A stretch of 64,000 bases of DNA from Pseudomonas fluorescens (GCF_900636825.1 NZ_LR134318.1:1831501-1895500), one strand, 5' to 3'. Shown: positions 9,854 to 19,545, counted from the stretch's first letter. Notes: a model not told the origin generated them from the sequence alone. Numbers and translations: made by a program.

Positions 9854-11011
9854 ATGAGCCCGACTGAACCGGTCACGGGTCTGATTCTCTCCGGCGGCGG
9901 GGCTCGGGCGGCGTATCAGGTGGGCGTGCTGGCGGCGATTGCCGAACTGCTGCCGCCGGGTGCAGACAATCCGTTCCCGATTATCGTCGGCACTTCCGCC
10001 GGGGCGATCAACGCCGTGAGCCTCGCCAGTGGCGCCAGCGATTTTCGCGCTGCCATCGAACGCCTGACGCTGTTCTGGCAAGGCTTTCGCAGCCATCGCG
10101 TGCTGCGCAGCGACTGGCCCGGAGTGATCCGCCAAGCCACTCGCTTTGTCAGCCACAGCCTGCTCGGTCTCGGCCGGCAAATGCCGGTGGCCCTGCTCAA
10201 CAGTTCGCCGCTGCGTGAACTGCTCGATGAAAAACTGCACTTGCCCGGCATCGCCGAATCGATCGCGCGCAAGCAATTGCATGCGGTAGCGGTGACCGCG
10301 TTCGGCTACGAGTCGGGACAGGCCGTCACCTTTTATCAGAGCAGCGGCAAGATTGATGCGTGGTTGCGCCATCGGCGCATCGGCGTGCCGACGCAATTGT
10401 CGGTGGAACATCTGCTGGCCAGTTCGGCGATCCCATTGTTATTTGCACCGGTGAAGATCGGCGATGAATATTTCGGCGACGGTGCGGTGCGTCAGTCGGC
10501 CCCGATCAGTCCGGCGCTGCACCTGGGCGCGAGCCGCGTGTTAGTGGTCGGTGTCAGCGGCAACCCGCGCGGGTCCGATCCGCAGCGCCCGCCGGTGCGT
10601 ACCTGCACCGGGCAGCAGCCGACACTCGCGCAGATCGGCGGGCACATGCTCAACAGCACCTTCATTGACAGTCTTGAAAGCGACATCGAGTTGCTGCAGC
10701 GTCTCAACCAGTTCAGCCAGTTGCTGCCTGCCGGCACGCCGACCCGCGCGTTGGGGGTGGCGCCAGTAGAGGTGCTGGTGATTTCGCCGAGTCAGCCAAT
10801 CGATGAGATTGCCGCCCGGCATCGCCAGGAATTGCCGGCAGCGTTGCGTCTGTTTTTGCGTGGGCCAGGGGCGACGAAGACGAGCGGGGCGGGGGTGCTG
10901 AGTTATCTGCTGTTCGAGGCGGGGTATTGCAGCGAGTTGATTGATTTGGGCCGGCGCGATGCATTGGCCAAGCGCGAGGAGCTGTGCCGGTTTTTGGGAT
11001 TGCCATTTTAA
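9854..11011 (+). CDS. Patatin-like phospholipase
   Basis: Patatin family serine hydrolase, 385 residues. The oxyanion-hole GGGARAAY is at residues 14-21, the nucleophile elbow GTSAG at 46-50 (Ser48) and the Asp-Gly dyad at Asp209. It probably cleaves phospholipid acyl chains. There is no obvious signal peptide, so it may be cytoplasmic or injected. The longer frame overlapping the previous gene is rejected because ATG 9854 starts directly before the conserved domain. It lies 35 bp after the acyltransferase, so the two may be co-transcribed. Confidence 0.9.
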   Translation: MSPTEPVTGLILSGGGARAAYQVGVLAAIAELLPPGADNPFPIIVGTSAGAINAVSLASGASDFRAAIERLTLFWQGFRSHRVLRSDWPGVIRQATRFVSHSLLGLGRQMPVALLNSSPLRELLDEKLHLPGIAESIARKQLHAVAVTAFGYESGQAVTFYQSSGKIDAWLRHRRIGVPTQLSVEHLLASSAIPLLFAPVKIGDEYFGDGAVRQSAPISPALHLGASRVLVVGVSGNPRGSDPQRPPVRTCTGQQPTLAQIGGHMLNSTFIDSLESDIELLQRLNQFSQLLPAGTPTRALGVAPVEVLVISPSQPIDEIAARHRQELPAALRLFLRGPGATKTSGAGVLSYLLFEAGYCSELIDLGRRDALAKREELCRFLGLPF

Positions 11012-11014
11012 GGC

Positions 11015-11096
11015 AAAAGATCGCAGCCTTCGGCAGCTCTCCTACATTGGAATGCGCTATCCCTGTAGGAACTGGCGAAGCCTGCGATCTTTTGAT
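11015..11096. repeat. REP doublet (outward arms), between convergent genes
   Basis: CAAAAGATCGCAGCCTTCGGCAG and its imperfect complement lie between the stops of the patatin and Tsx-like genes and could form a hairpin ending both transcripts. Confidence 0.7.
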
Positions 11097-11101
11097 TTTT
11101 A

Positions 11102-11887
11102 TCAGAAGTGGAACTTCACCAGGAAGTTGGTCACGCTCTGATTGGTCTTGAACGCACCGGTGTCGTCGATGCCGTATTTGTCTTTCCAGTAGTCGTACTC
11201 AACACCGACATACAACTGCTTCTCGCCGTAATGCAGCGCTTTGCCCAAGTCGTATTTGACCTGTGGGTTGAAGTGCAGGTTGGCGTGGTAATCGCCCTTG
11301 GAGTTGGAATCGTTGTCGGTGACCCAGTCCATGTAGCCGTCGATCAGGATGTTCGAGTTGCCCACGGGAAGGGTGTAGGACCAGACCGGGGTGATCTGCC
11401 AGACATTGTCGCCGGCACGCGAACCGTCGGTGTGGCGCTGATAGAAGTTCACCTGGAAGTAGTCGAAGCCCGGGATGGCCAGATCGAAGCCAGGACCGAT
11501 CAGGTAAGACTCGGAATCACCTTCGCCGAACTCGTAGGTCATCGCCAGCAGCACGTCTTTGATTGGGCCGAACTCGATCTTCTGGTCGAGGACCTTGCCC
11601 AGCGAGATGCGTGGCTGGAACTCGCCGTAGTAGGTGTTCGGACCATTGGTGAAGTCCTTGTCACCGTTGTAGAAGATCTTGTCGAGGAAGAAGAAGTTGT
11701 CCCCGTACTTCCATCCATCGGCGTGCTCGAAAGTCACAGTCTGCTGAATGCGCGGGTTGACCTGGAAATCCTTGCCATAGAGGTAGGTCAGGCTGTTGTC
11801 CTGCCATTGCAGGAGGCCATCGGCCATGGCCTGGCCGCCCGCCAGCATCGATCCCGCGAGCATCAGGCTGGTGCACATACGTTTCAT
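11102..11887 (-). CDS. Tsx-like nucleoside channel, outer membrane (copy 1)
   Basis: Predicted outer-membrane channel of the nucleoside-specific Tsx/OmpK family, 261 residues. The signal peptide ends at QAMA|DG. Tsx-type sequences follow (LTYLYGKDFQVNPRIQQ, FEHADGWKYGDNFFFLDKIFYNG), and the C terminus is the aromatic VKFHF. It closely resembles the next copy, 12260-13045. Position beside urate permease and urate catabolic genes suggests uptake of nucleosides or purines. The start at 11887 has a GGGAGC site and begins the signal peptide. Confidence 0.85.
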   Translation of the reverse strand: MKRMCTSLMLAGSMLAGGQAMADGLLQWQDNSLTYLYGKDFQVNPRIQQTVTFEHADGWKYGDNFFFLDKIFYNGDKDFTNGPNTYYGEFQPRISLGKVLDQKIEFGPIKDVLLAMTYEFGEGDSESYLIGPGFDLAIPGFDYFQVNFYQRHTDGSRAGDNVWQITPVWSYTLPVGNSNILIDGYMDWVTDNDSNSKGDYHANLHFNPQVKYDLGKALHYGEKQLYVGVEYDYWKDKYGIDDTGAFKTNQSVTNFLVKFHF

Positions 11888-12037
11888 TCGGTTGCTCCCA
11901 AAGTAGGTGTTCCACATTATTTTTTTAAGTTCGGCGCTCTGGTGTGGCGCCTTTTTTCGTTGCTGCAAAAATCATCCGATCGGTCAGGTTCATTGCTGTT
12001 AGCAAGACCTGCGCCAAGGCTTTTCGAAAAACAAAAA

Positions 12038-12078
12038 AACGCCCGTCGGCTGCTGAAAAACAGTCGATTGGGCGTGTT
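12038..12078 (-). terminator. Probable terminator of Tsx copy 2
   Basis: CGCCC ... GGGCG arms with an inner CAGTCG / CGGCTG pairing. On the minus strand it is followed by a T-rich run (+ strand AAAACAAAAAAAC). The rest of the 372-bp gap 11888-12259 holds no other recognisable element. Confidence 0.5.
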
Positions 12079-12259
12079 TTCGGAGTGCCTCGGTACTGAC
12101 CAGGGCCGGGATAAGTTGGCTTTTCGGTCAGGAATTAAATCCGGGCTTTTTTTTAGACCGAATTCAGAAGGCCGCGGAGAATACTGACTCCTCGGCCAGC
12201 GCTCAAGTGCCCCGCAACAGAGCACCGACGACAGGTATGGCGCACGGATGCGGGCCATC

Positions 12260-13045
12260 TCAGAAGTGCACCTTCAACAGCAGACTGGCGGTGTTCTGGT
12301 TGGTGTCGAAAGAGTGGGTGTTTTCGATTCCGTATTTGTTCTTCCAGTAGCTGTATTCGGTGCCGACATACACCTGCTTCTGACTCCAGCCCAAGGCTTT
12401 ACCGAGGTCGTATTTGATCTGCGGATTGATGTGCAGGTTGGCGTGGTAGGTTCCGCGCGAGTTCTCGTCGTTATCGACAACCCAGTCGAGGTAGCCGTCG
12501 ATCAACACGTCGGAGTTGCCCAGCGGGAAGCTGTAGGACCAGGCGGGCGTGATCTGCCAGACGCCATCGCCAGGGCGCGGGCCTTCGGTCTGACGACGGA
12601 AAATGTTCAGGGTGACGTAGTTGAAGCCGGGCACTTTCAAGTCGAAGCCGGGGCCGATGAGATAGGCCTCGCTATCACCTTCGCCATACTCGTATGTCAT
12701 CGCCAGCAACACGTCTTTGATCGGCCCGAATTCGAGCTTGCGGTCGAAGATCTTGCCGAACGAAAAGCGTGGGGTGAATTCACCGTAAAAGGCATGCGGA
12801 CCTTTGTTGGCGTCCTCTTTGCCGTTGTAGAAAATCTTGTCGACGAACAGAAAGTTGTCGCCATATTTCCACTTGTCGGCATGCTCGAAAGTCAGCGTCT
12901 GCTGAATCGCCGGGTTGATCGCGAAATTCTTGCCGTACAAGTAGCTCAGGCTGTTGGTCTGCCACAACAGCAGGTCACCGGCCATGGCTTGACTGGCAGC
13001 CAGCAGGCCGCCACTCAACAAAACGTTGGTGTGCGTGCGAATCAT
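12260..13045 (-). CDS. Tsx-like nucleoside channel, outer membrane (copy 2)
   Basis: Paralogue of the previous Tsx-like protein and the same length, 261 residues. It has a signal peptide (QAMA|GD), matching blocks LSYLYGKNFAINPAIQQ and FEHADKWKYGDNFLFVDKIFYNG, and a terminal VHF. The ATG at 13045 has a strong GAGGGAG site. It lies downstream of the NCS2 permease on the same strand. The two copies differ mainly in loop segments, which may mean different substrates or regulation. Confidence 0.86.
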   Translation of the reverse strand: MIRTHTNVLLSGGLLAASQAMAGDLLLWQTNSLSYLYGKNFAINPAIQQTLTFEHADKWKYGDNFLFVDKIFYNGKEDANKGPHAFYGEFTPRFSFGKIFDRKLEFGPIKDVLLAMTYEYGEGDSEAYLIGPGFDLKVPGFNYVTLNIFRRQTEGPRPGDGVWQITPAWSYSFPLGNSDVLIDGYLDWVVDNDENSRGTYHANLHINPQIKYDLGKALGWSQKQVYVGTEYSYWKNKYGIENTHSFDTNQNTASLLLKVHF

Positions 13046-13095
13046 CTGTTGCTCCCTCTTGTTTTTATTTTCAAGGCACAGAGTTGCGATCCCCT

Positions 13096-13185
13096 TGTAG
13101 GAGTGAGCCTGCTCGCGATAGCGTGATTGCATTCAACAAATCAGTTGACTGAAGAGACGCAATCGCGAGCAGGCTCACTCCTACA
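13096..13185. repeat. REP doublet
   Basis: TGTAGGAGTGAGCCTGCTCGCGAT and the complementary ATCGCGAGCAGGCTCACTCCTACA, between Tsx copy 2 and the permease. Confidence 0.8.
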
Positions 13186-13202
13186 GGGGTTTGGTGTGGC
13201 TG

Positions 13203-14555
13203 TCAGTGAGCATGGCAATCGTTGATCGCTGCACGCTCCTTGCCGCCAAGAATGTTGAACAGCAGGTTCAGCGTCAGTGCGCTGAGGGTGGCCATGGCGA
13301 TGCCGCTGTGGGTGATCGGACTCATCCACATTGGCAGGTGGGCGAAGAATTCTGGACGCACCACCGGGATCAGGCCCATGCCGATGCTCACCGCGACCAG
13401 CAACTGGTTGCGCCGGTCACCGATGTCGGCCTCTTGCAGGATCTTGATGCCGGTGGCCGCGACCATGCCGAACATCGCAATCGCCGCACCGCCCAAGACA
13501 GCGGGTGGAATCGATGCCACCAGAAACGCGGCTTTGGGCAGCAGACTCAGGACGATCAACAAACCGCCGGCAACGATCGTCACCGAACGGCAGCGCACGC
13601 CCGTCATCTGCACCAGGCCGATGTTCTGTGCGAACGAGGAGTGGGTGAAGGTATTGAAGAAACCGGCGAAAAACGACGCACCGGCATCGCACAGCAAGCC
13701 GCGCCGCAGCATGCGCGGGCAGACTTCCTGACCGGTGATCTTGCCCAGCGCGAGGAACATGCCGGTCGATTCAACGAAGATGATCACCACCACCAGACAC
13801 ATCGACAGAATCGGCGCGAGCTCGAACTTGGGCATGCCGAAATGCAGCGGCGTGACGAACTGAACCCACGGCGCGTTGGCCATGCCGCTGAGGTCGACCA
13901 TGCCGATCACACCGCACAACACGTAGCCAAGGCACATGCCGATCAGCACCGAAATGTTGACCCAGAAACCGCGCATGAAGCGATGCACCAACAAAATGGT
14001 GCCTAACACCAATGCAGCGATGGCCAGATAAATCGGCGAGCCGAATTGCGCGGCGTCGACCCCGCCACCGGCCCAGTTCACGGCCACGGGGAACAGCGAT
14101 AAACCGATCGAGGTGATGACCGTGCCGGTCACCAGCGGCGGGAAGAAACGCACGACCTTGGACATGAACGGCGCGATCAGCATGCCGAAGAAACCGGCAG
14201 CTATCGTCGCACCAAAGATGCCTTGCAGACCGATGCCGGGCATGCCGGCCATGGCCACCATGCTGCCGACCGCAGCGAAACTGGCCCCCATCATCACCGG
14301 CATACGGATGCCCATCGGGCCGATGCCGAGCGACTGCACGATGGTGGCGATGCCGGCGACGAGCAGGTCGGCGTTGATCAGGAAGGCGATTTCTTCACGA
14401 CTCAGGCCAGCGGCCTGTCCAATGATCAGCGGCACCGCGATGGCACCGCCGTACATCAGCAGAACATGTTGCAGACCGACCAGGATCAGTTGCAAAAGGG
14501 GCAAACGCTGAATGGCGGGTGCGTCGGGGATGCGCGCTTTGGACAGCTCGGACAT
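13203..14555 (-). CDS. NCS2-family urate/xanthine permease
   Basis: Nucleobase:cation symporter-2 family transporter, 450 residues with about 12-14 membrane segments. The N terminus (GLQHVLLMYGGAIAVPLIIG) is characteristic of the uracil/xanthine/urate branch. A conserved FVESTGMFLALGKITG region carries the family's key acidic residue. It lies directly downstream of puuD and the other urate genes, so urate or xanthine is the likely substrate. The ATG start is at 14555. Confidence 0.9.
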   Translation of the reverse strand: MSELSKARIPDAPAIQRLPLLQLILVGLQHVLLMYGGAIAVPLIIGQAAGLSREEIAFLINADLLVAGIATIVQSLGIGPMGIRMPVMMGASFAAVGSMVAMAGMPGIGLQGIFGATIAAGFFGMLIAPFMSKVVRFFPPLVTGTVITSIGLSLFPVAVNWAGGGVDAAQFGSPIYLAIAALVLGTILLVHRFMRGFWVNISVLIGMCLGYVLCGVIGMVDLSGMANAPWVQFVTPLHFGMPKFELAPILSMCLVVVIIFVESTGMFLALGKITGQEVCPRMLRRGLLCDAGASFFAGFFNTFTHSSFAQNIGLVQMTGVRCRSVTIVAGGLLIVLSLLPKAAFLVASIPPAVLGGAAIAMFGMVAATGIKILQEADIGDRRNQLLVAVSIGMGLIPVVRPEFFAHLPMWMSPITHSGIAMATLSALTLNLLFNILGGKERAAINDCHAH

Positions 14556-14650
14556 GCAACACCTCGGATCTTTTTTATTCTTGTGATTAACAGCTGCGGG
14601 GTTGCTTGCAGCTGTTTCTTTGCATCAGGGGGACCGCGTTGCGGCGGCTA

Positions 14651-14706
14651 TTCGCGAGCAGGCTCGCTCCCACAGGATCTCTGTAGGCGTGAGCCCGCTC
14701 GCGAAG
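14651..14706. repeat. REP doublet (short spacer)
   Basis: TTCGCGAGCAGGCTCGCTCCCACAG paired with TGTAGGCGTGAGCCCGCTCGCGAA immediately downstream of puuD. Confidence 0.75.
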
Positions 14707-14716
14707 CTTTTACGGC

Positions 14717-16027
14717 TTAGTTGGTCTGCGCTCCCTGCACAATCCAGGCGCCGATCAGCTCGCGTTCCTGCTGGGTCATCTGAGTGATGTTGCCCAGTGG
14801 CATGATCTGACTGGTAACGGCTTGTGCCTGAATCCGCGCTGCGTTCTGGCGGATCTGTTCAGGGGTGTCGAACATCACACCCGCCGGTGCAGCGCTGAAC
14901 AACGGACTGGTCGGTTTGGCCGAATGGCAAACCGTGCAACGCTCTTGAATCACGTTGTGCACCTTGTCAAAACCCGGCCCGGCGTTGGAGGCTTGCGCCG
15001 CCGCAGCAGGTTCGGCCGGTGCTGCCGGTTGCGCCGCTTCAGCCGGTTTCGCGCCACCACCCAGAGCCGTTTCCGGCAGCGGTTGGTACTCGATTTTTGC
15101 CGGTGCCTTGGCCACTTCTGGCGCGTTCGACATCGGCATCGGGCCGGTGACGTACGCCAGACAGATCATGCCCACCGCTGCCACCGGCAGGGTCCAGGCA
15201 AATTTGTGGCTGTCGTGACGGGTGTTGAAGTAGTGACGCACTAACACCGCCAACACCGCGATCCCGGCCAGGATCAACCAGTTGTATTGGCTGCCATAAG
15301 TGCTCGGGAAGTGGTTGCTGATCATGATGAACAGCACCGGTAGGGTGAAGTAGTTGTTATGACGCGAACGCAGCAGGCCTTTGGCCGGCAGCGCCGGATC
15401 CGGCGTACGGTTTTCGGCAATCGCTGCCACCAGTGCCCGTTGCGCCGGCATGATGATGCGGAACACGTTACCGACCATGATGGTGCCGATGATCGCGCCG
15501 ACGTGCAGGTACGCACCACGACCGCTGAACACTTTGCTGAAGCCATACGCCGCGCCGATGATCAGCACGAACAGGATGAAGCCCAGCAGAGCAGGGCGTT
15601 TGCCCAGGGCCGAGTCGCACAGGAAGGAATAGATGAACCAGCCGATGAACAGCGAGCCGATACCGATGGCCACGCCTTCAGGACCGCTCAGTGTGCTGCC
15701 GGGGGCCAGCAGGTACAGCGTTGGATTGGAGTAGAACACCACGCACAGCAGCGCTATACCCGACATCCAGGTGAAATAGGCTTCCCACTTGAACCAATGC
15801 AGGTTATCCGGCATGGACGGAGGGGCCAGTTTGTATTTTTCCAGGTGATAGATACCGCCGCCGTGGATCGCCCACAGATCACCGGCCAGACCGGTTTTCG
15901 GATTGACGCGGTTGAGGTTGTTCTCCAGCCAGACGAAATAGAACGACGCGCCAATCCAGGCCACGCCAGTGATCATGTGAACCCAGCGCACGCTCAGGTT
16001 CAGCCATTCCAACAGATGTGCTTCCAC
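14717..16027 (-). CDS. puuD: Membrane-bound urate oxidase with cytochrome c domain
   Basis: Converts urate to 5-hydroxyisourate and passes electrons to the respiratory chain, unlike soluble uricase. It has 436 residues: an N-terminal set of about eight membrane helices starting WVHMITGVAWIGASFYF, an Ala/Pro-rich linker around residues 320-350, and a C-terminal cytochrome c domain with haem motif CTVCH at 364-368 and a likely axial Met409 (IMPLGN). The start is GTG with a good GAGAGG site. It belongs to the cluster with AllA, Alc, UraD and PuuE, and no soluble uricase is present. Confidence 0.94.
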   Translation of the reverse strand: MEAHLLEWLNLSVRWVHMITGVAWIGASFYFVWLENNLNRVNPKTGLAGDLWAIHGGGIYHLEKYKLAPPSMPDNLHWFKWEAYFTWMSGIALLCVVFYSNPTLYLLAPGSTLSGPEGVAIGIGSLFIGWFIYSFLCDSALGKRPALLGFILFVLIIGAAYGFSKVFSGRGAYLHVGAIIGTIMVGNVFRIIMPAQRALVAAIAENRTPDPALPAKGLLRSRHNNYFTLPVLFIMISNHFPSTYGSQYNWLILAGIAVLAVLVRHYFNTRHDSHKFAWTLPVAAVGMICLAYVTGPMPMSNAPEVAKAPAKIEYQPLPETALGGGAKPAEAAQPAAPAEPAAAAQASNAGPGFDKVHNVIQERCTVCHSAKPTSPLFSAAPAGVMFDTPEQIRQNAARIQAQAVTSQIMPLGNITQMTQQERELIGAWIVQGAQTN

Positions 16028-16078
16028 AGTCTTTACCTCTCGCCTGTCACTCTTGTTGTCGAGTGATCAGACCTTCTC

Positions 16079-16582
16079 TTATTGGTGGGGGGCGAGGATC
16101 AAACGCTCATCCTCTTTGAAAAAATGCTCATCGCAGTTATTGCCTGTGCCACTGCGATCAACCACCAGGAAGTCATCCCGCTTTTCGATCGTCAGCACCG
16201 GATGGTGCCAGACGCCGCGATGGTAATTGATGCCCTGCCTGCCGTTGGTGACGAAGGCGCGGACCAAGCCTGATACAGGTTCATCGCCAACTGGCGCGAC
16301 CACGATCAGAAAGGGGTTGCCGAGCAGCGGAATGAAAGCCTGGCTGCCCAGCGGATGGCGTTCCAGCATGCAAACGGTCAGCGGCATGTCCTGCGCGTCG
16401 GCGCGGAAAATGCTGATGATGGCGTTGTCCTCAGGCGTAGCGGTTTCGACCGTCGCCAGTTTGTGGAAGCGCATGGTCGAACCGTTGTTGATCATGAAGT
16501 GATCGCTGCCGTCGGTTTCGATCACGTCACCGAAAGGGGCGAAGGCTTCTTTGGTCAGCGGTTCAATCGTCAATGTGCGCAT
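16079..16582 (-). CDS. allA: Ureidoglycolate lyase
   Basis: Cleaves ureidoglycolate to glyoxylate and urea, the last step of the pathway in this cluster. It has 167 residues, the family length. Family features include the N-terminal IEPLTKEAFAPFGDVIE and the cupin-like NYHRGVWHHPVLTI and DFLVVDRSGTGNNCDEHF blocks. ATG 16582 is chosen; a TTG six codons upstream is less likely. It lies 51 bp upstream of puuD, so probably the same transcript. Confidence 0.93.
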   Translation of the reverse strand: MRTLTIEPLTKEAFAPFGDVIETDGSDHFMINNGSTMRFHKLATVETATPEDNAIISIFRADAQDMPLTVCMLERHPLGSQAFIPLLGNPFLIVVAPVGDEPVSGLVRAFVTNGRQGINYHRGVWHHPVLTIEKRDDFLVVDRSGTGNNCDEHFFKEDERLILAPHQ

Positions 16583-16642
16583 GCTGTTCTTCTTATCCAA
16601 AATTCTGTGTTGTTCAACTTGTCAGTGCGTCTCGCGCGATCC

Positions 16643-16720
16643 CTGTAGGAGCTGGCGAAGCCTGCGATCTTTTGATTTTGCTTAAGATCAAAAGATCGCA
16701 GCCTGCGGCAGCTCCTACAG
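16643..16720. repeat. REP doublet inside the urate gene cluster
   Basis: CTGTAGGAGCTGGCGAAGCCTGCGATCTTTTG-type arm and its complement lie between alc and allA. The hairpin could stabilise mRNA or partly terminate within the operon. Confidence 0.8.
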
Positions 16721-16735
16721 GTTTTGTGTCGCTGC

Positions 16736-17731
16736 TTATTTAGCGACCTTGCCGAGAACACGCAGGCGACTCACGCCACCATCCGGGAACACGTTCAGGC
16801 GGATGTGGGTGATCGGGCCCAGTGCCTTGATCTGCTCGACGAAGGTGTGCTCGGCGTGCATTTCCAGCTTCTGGCTTGGCAGCAGTTCGCGCCAGAACAG
16901 CGACTGGGTTTCGATCTGGCTGTCAGTACCGCCCTTGACGAACGCGCCCTGAATCGAGCAGGTGTCCGGATAGTTACCTTTGAAGTGCAGGGTGTCGACA
17001 ACGATCTTCTCGATCTCGCCCGGATGACCCAGAGCGACGATCACCCAGTCATTGCCCGGCGTACGACGACGTGCGGTTTCCCAGCCGTCGCCCATGTTGA
17101 TGCCACGGCCCGGGTTGAGGATGTTGCTCATACGACCGAAGTGTTCGTCGGAGCAGGCGAGGGCGCGGCCACCATTCAGGGCTGCGGCCAGATCGACTTG
17201 CTCGTTGTCGCCAACCGCCGACCAGTCGCGGAACGGAACACCGTAAACGCGCAGACGGGCAACACCGCCGTCCGGATAGATGTTGAAGCGCAGGTGACTG
17301 AACGCTTGGTCGTTGCTGATTTCGTGGTAGTGGTGGCTGTTGCCCTGCAGCTCGACGGCCGACAGCACTTCGGTCCACTGGGTGTTTTCATCCGGCTCGC
17401 CCGAGGCCAGGAAGCACGCTTCCAGCGAGGCCGATGGCGGATAGTTGCCGGTGAAGAATGAAGTGTCGATGTCCACGCCTTTGATCGAGCCCGGTACGCC
17501 CAGACGGATCACCGCGCTGTCGAAACCTTCGAAGCGCTTGCGGCGCGATTCCCAGCCGTCCATCCACTTGCCGTTGTCATCGAACACGCCCTCCTTCCAT
17601 ACGGCCGGGGTCGGTTGGAACAGACGATTGGCGTCTGCGAACCAGTCATCGGTGACCGAAATGATTTTGGTGCCCAGGCGGGCGTCGGCCAGGTTGACGT
17701 ATTTTTCGAAAGGTACGGCGTAAGCTTTCAT
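16736..17731 (-). CDS. alc: Allantoicase
   Basis: Hydrolyses allantoate to ureidoglycolate and urea, 331 residues as expected. Two homologous halves are visible, each with a WETxRRR / WESRRKR motif and an RLGxPGxIxxxxVDTxxFxGNYP block, typical of the allantoicase jelly-roll repeat. The second half has [22 protein letters not shown]. Each half ends with [15 protein letters not shown] or the related [15 protein letters not shown]. It lies between uraD and allA on the same strand. Confidence 0.96.
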   Translation of the reverse strand: MKAYAVPFEKYVNLADARLGTKIISVTDDWFADANRLFQPTPAVWKEGVFDDNGKWMDGWESRRKRFEGFDSAVIRLGVPGSIKGVDIDTSFFTGNYPPSASLEACFLASGEPDENTQWTEVLSAVELQGNSHHYHEISNDQAFSHLRFNIYPDGGVARLRVYGVPFRDWSAVGDNEQVDLAAALNGGRALACSDEHFGRMSNILNPGRGINMGDGWETARRRTPGNDWVIVALGHPGEIEKIVVDTLHFKGNYPDTCSIQGAFVKGGTDSQIETQSLFWRELLPSQKLEMHAEHTFVEQIKALGPITHIRLNVFPDGGVSRLRVLGKVAK

Positions 17732-17818
17732 TCTTCTTGTCTGCCTTTGAATAAGTGGCTGGGGATGCTCGCAGGGCCCTGGGCGTTTACGCGTTCATTT
17801 ACGCTCGGGCCAGGCTTG

Positions 17819-18334
17819 CTAGAGAGTCAGTAAACGGAACAGGGCAATCTTGTTGATCTCCGCCAGCGCGCACTTGAACTCGGCTTCTACCGAATTGTTG
17901 ATGCGCGTTTCGAACGCCGCGAGGATCTGATGCCGGTTGCTGCCTTTTACCGCCATGATGAAGGGAAACTTGAACTTGGCTTTGTAGGCGTCGTTCAGCT
18001 CGGTGAAGCGCTGGAACTCTTCGGCCGTGCATTGGTGAATACCGGCGCCAGCCTGTTCATTGGTGCTGGCTTCGGTCAGTTGGCCCTGGACGGCGGCTTT
18101 GCCGGCCAGGTCCGGGTGAGCGTTGATCAGTGCCAGTTGACTGGCGTGATCGGCGCTCAACAGGATGTCGCTCATGCGCTGGTGCAGGGTTTCGATCTCG
18201 TCAATCGAAGCGTCCGCGCCCAGATCGTAGGCCTTCTCGGCCACCCATGGCGAATGTTCATAGATGTCGGCGAAGACCTTGACGAAAGCGTCGCGGCTCA
18301 GGGTCGACGGTTGCAAGGTTTGAAAGCGGCTCAT
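17819..18334 (-). CDS. uraD: OHCU decarboxylase
   Basis: Decarboxylates 2-oxo-4-hydroxy-4-carboxy-5-ureidoimidazoline to S-allantoin. It has 171 residues. Conserved elements are NAHPDLAGKA with catalytic His73, STNEQAGAG (90-98) and the C-terminal FPFIMAVKG. The ATG at 18334 overlaps the puuE stop (ATGA), so the two are translationally coupled; the longer frame reads back into puuE and is rejected. Confidence 0.96.
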   Translation of the reverse strand: MSRFQTLQPSTLSRDAFVKVFADIYEHSPWVAEKAYDLGADASIDEIETLHQRMSDILLSADHASQLALINAHPDLAGKAAVQGQLTEASTNEQAGAGIHQCTAEEFQRFTELNDAYKAKFKFPFIMAVKGSNRHQILAAFETRINNSVEAEFKCALAEINKIALFRLLTL

Positions 18335-19257
18335 TGGGCGGCCTCTTGGTACGGGTGGGTTTCGTGCCAGTGACGTGCGATGTCGACGCGGCGGCTGAAC
18401 CACACCTGTTCATGACTTTTGGCGTATTCGATAAAGCGTTTGAGCGAAGCGAGGCGACCTGGGCGGCCGATCAGGCGGCAGTGCAGACCGATCGAGAGCA
18501 TCTTCGGTGCTTCAGCGCCTTCGGCGTAGAGCACGTCGAACGCGTCTTTGAGATATTCGAAGAAATCGTCACCCTTGTTGAAACCCTGCACCTGAGTGAA
18601 GCGCATGTCGTTGGTATCAAGGGTGTACGGGATCACCAGGTGCGGCTTGCCGGTCGGGTTGTTCGGTTCCCAGTAGGGCAGGTCGTCGTCGTAGGTGTCG
18701 CAGTCATAGAGGAAACCACCTTCTTCCATGACCAGACGACGAGTGTGCGGCCCGGTGCGGCCGGTGTACCAGCCCAGCGGACGTTCACCGGTGAGTTCGG
18801 TGAGGATGCGGATCGCTTCGAGCATGTGCTCGCGTTCCTGCGCTTCGTCCATGTACTGATAGTCGATCCAGCGGTAGCCGTGGCTGCAGATCTCATGACC
18901 GGCCTCGACCATCGCGCGAATTACGTCGGGATGGCGCTGGGCAGCCATGGCGACCGCGAAAATGGTCAGCGGAATATCGAATTCCTTGAACAGCTTGAGA
19001 ATCCGCCACACACCGGCACGGCTGCCATACTCGTAAAGCGATTCCATGCTCATGTTGCGCGCGCCCTGCAGCGGCTGAGCGGCGACCATTTCCGAAAGGA
19101 AGGCTTCCGATTCCTTGTCACCGTGCAGAATGTTGCGCTCGCCGCCTTCTTCGTAATTCAGTACGAACGACAGCGCGATGCGTGCATTGCCCGGCCAGTG
19201 GGGGTGAGGAGGGTTACTGCCGTAACCGATCAGGTCGCGTGGGTAGTCAGCGCTCAC
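18331..19257 (-). CDS. puuE: Allantoinase, polysaccharide-deacetylase type
   Basis: Converts allantoin to allantoate; this family is unrelated to the amidohydrolase AllB. It has 308 residues. The N terminus (YPRDLIGYGSNPPHPHWPG) and the NodB-like core with HEICSHGYRW mark PuuE. The GTG start has an AAGGAAG site. It is the first gene of the minus-strand cluster and is transcribed away from hiuH across a region with two TTGTnTACAA elements. Confidence 0.95.
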   Translation of the reverse strand: MSADYPRDLIGYGSNPPHPHWPGNARIALSFVLNYEEGGERNILHGDKESEAFLSEMVAAQPLQGARNMSMESLYEYGSRAGVWRILKLFKEFDIPLTIFAVAMAAQRHPDVIRAMVEAGHEICSHGYRWIDYQYMDEAQEREHMLEAIRILTELTGERPLGWYTGRTGPHTRRLVMEEGGFLYDCDTYDDDLPYWEPNNPTGKPHLVIPYTLDTNDMRFTQVQGFNKGDDFFEYLKDAFDVLYAEGAEAPKMLSIGLHCRLIGRPGRLASLKRFIEYAKSHEQVWFSRRVDIARHWHETHPYQEAAQ

Positions 19258-19340
19258 TGCAGTCTTCCTTCTTGTTCGTTGACAGATTTTTGTGGCGGCC
19301 TGACGGTGAGTTGCAGGCTGGTGTCACAGCGATGGGATGA

Positions 19341-19350
19341 TTGTATACAA
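19341..19350. promoter_or_regulatory. Purine-regulon operator candidate 1
   Basis: Perfect palindrome TTGTATACAA, 84 bp upstream of the puuE start. It fits the GntR/FadR-subfamily operator pattern (TnGTa..tACnA). A near copy lies on the hiuH side and a third upstream of the AzgA permease. Confidence 0.7.
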
Positions 19351-19545
19351 CTTCAATCGCAATTTGTAAGCCTGAATTTTCGCATTTTTCACCGGCTGTC
19401 ATCTTTCATGGAGAATGTCATCAGTCTGCAAGAAACCTGCCTGACTCGTCAGTTAATGGCTGTGGAGTTCAGTCATCTGGCGCCTTGCCGGCAGATCAGC
19501 AGTAAAAGCCCGGATGACGGGGACGGCAGAAAAAATGTCGTTTTT

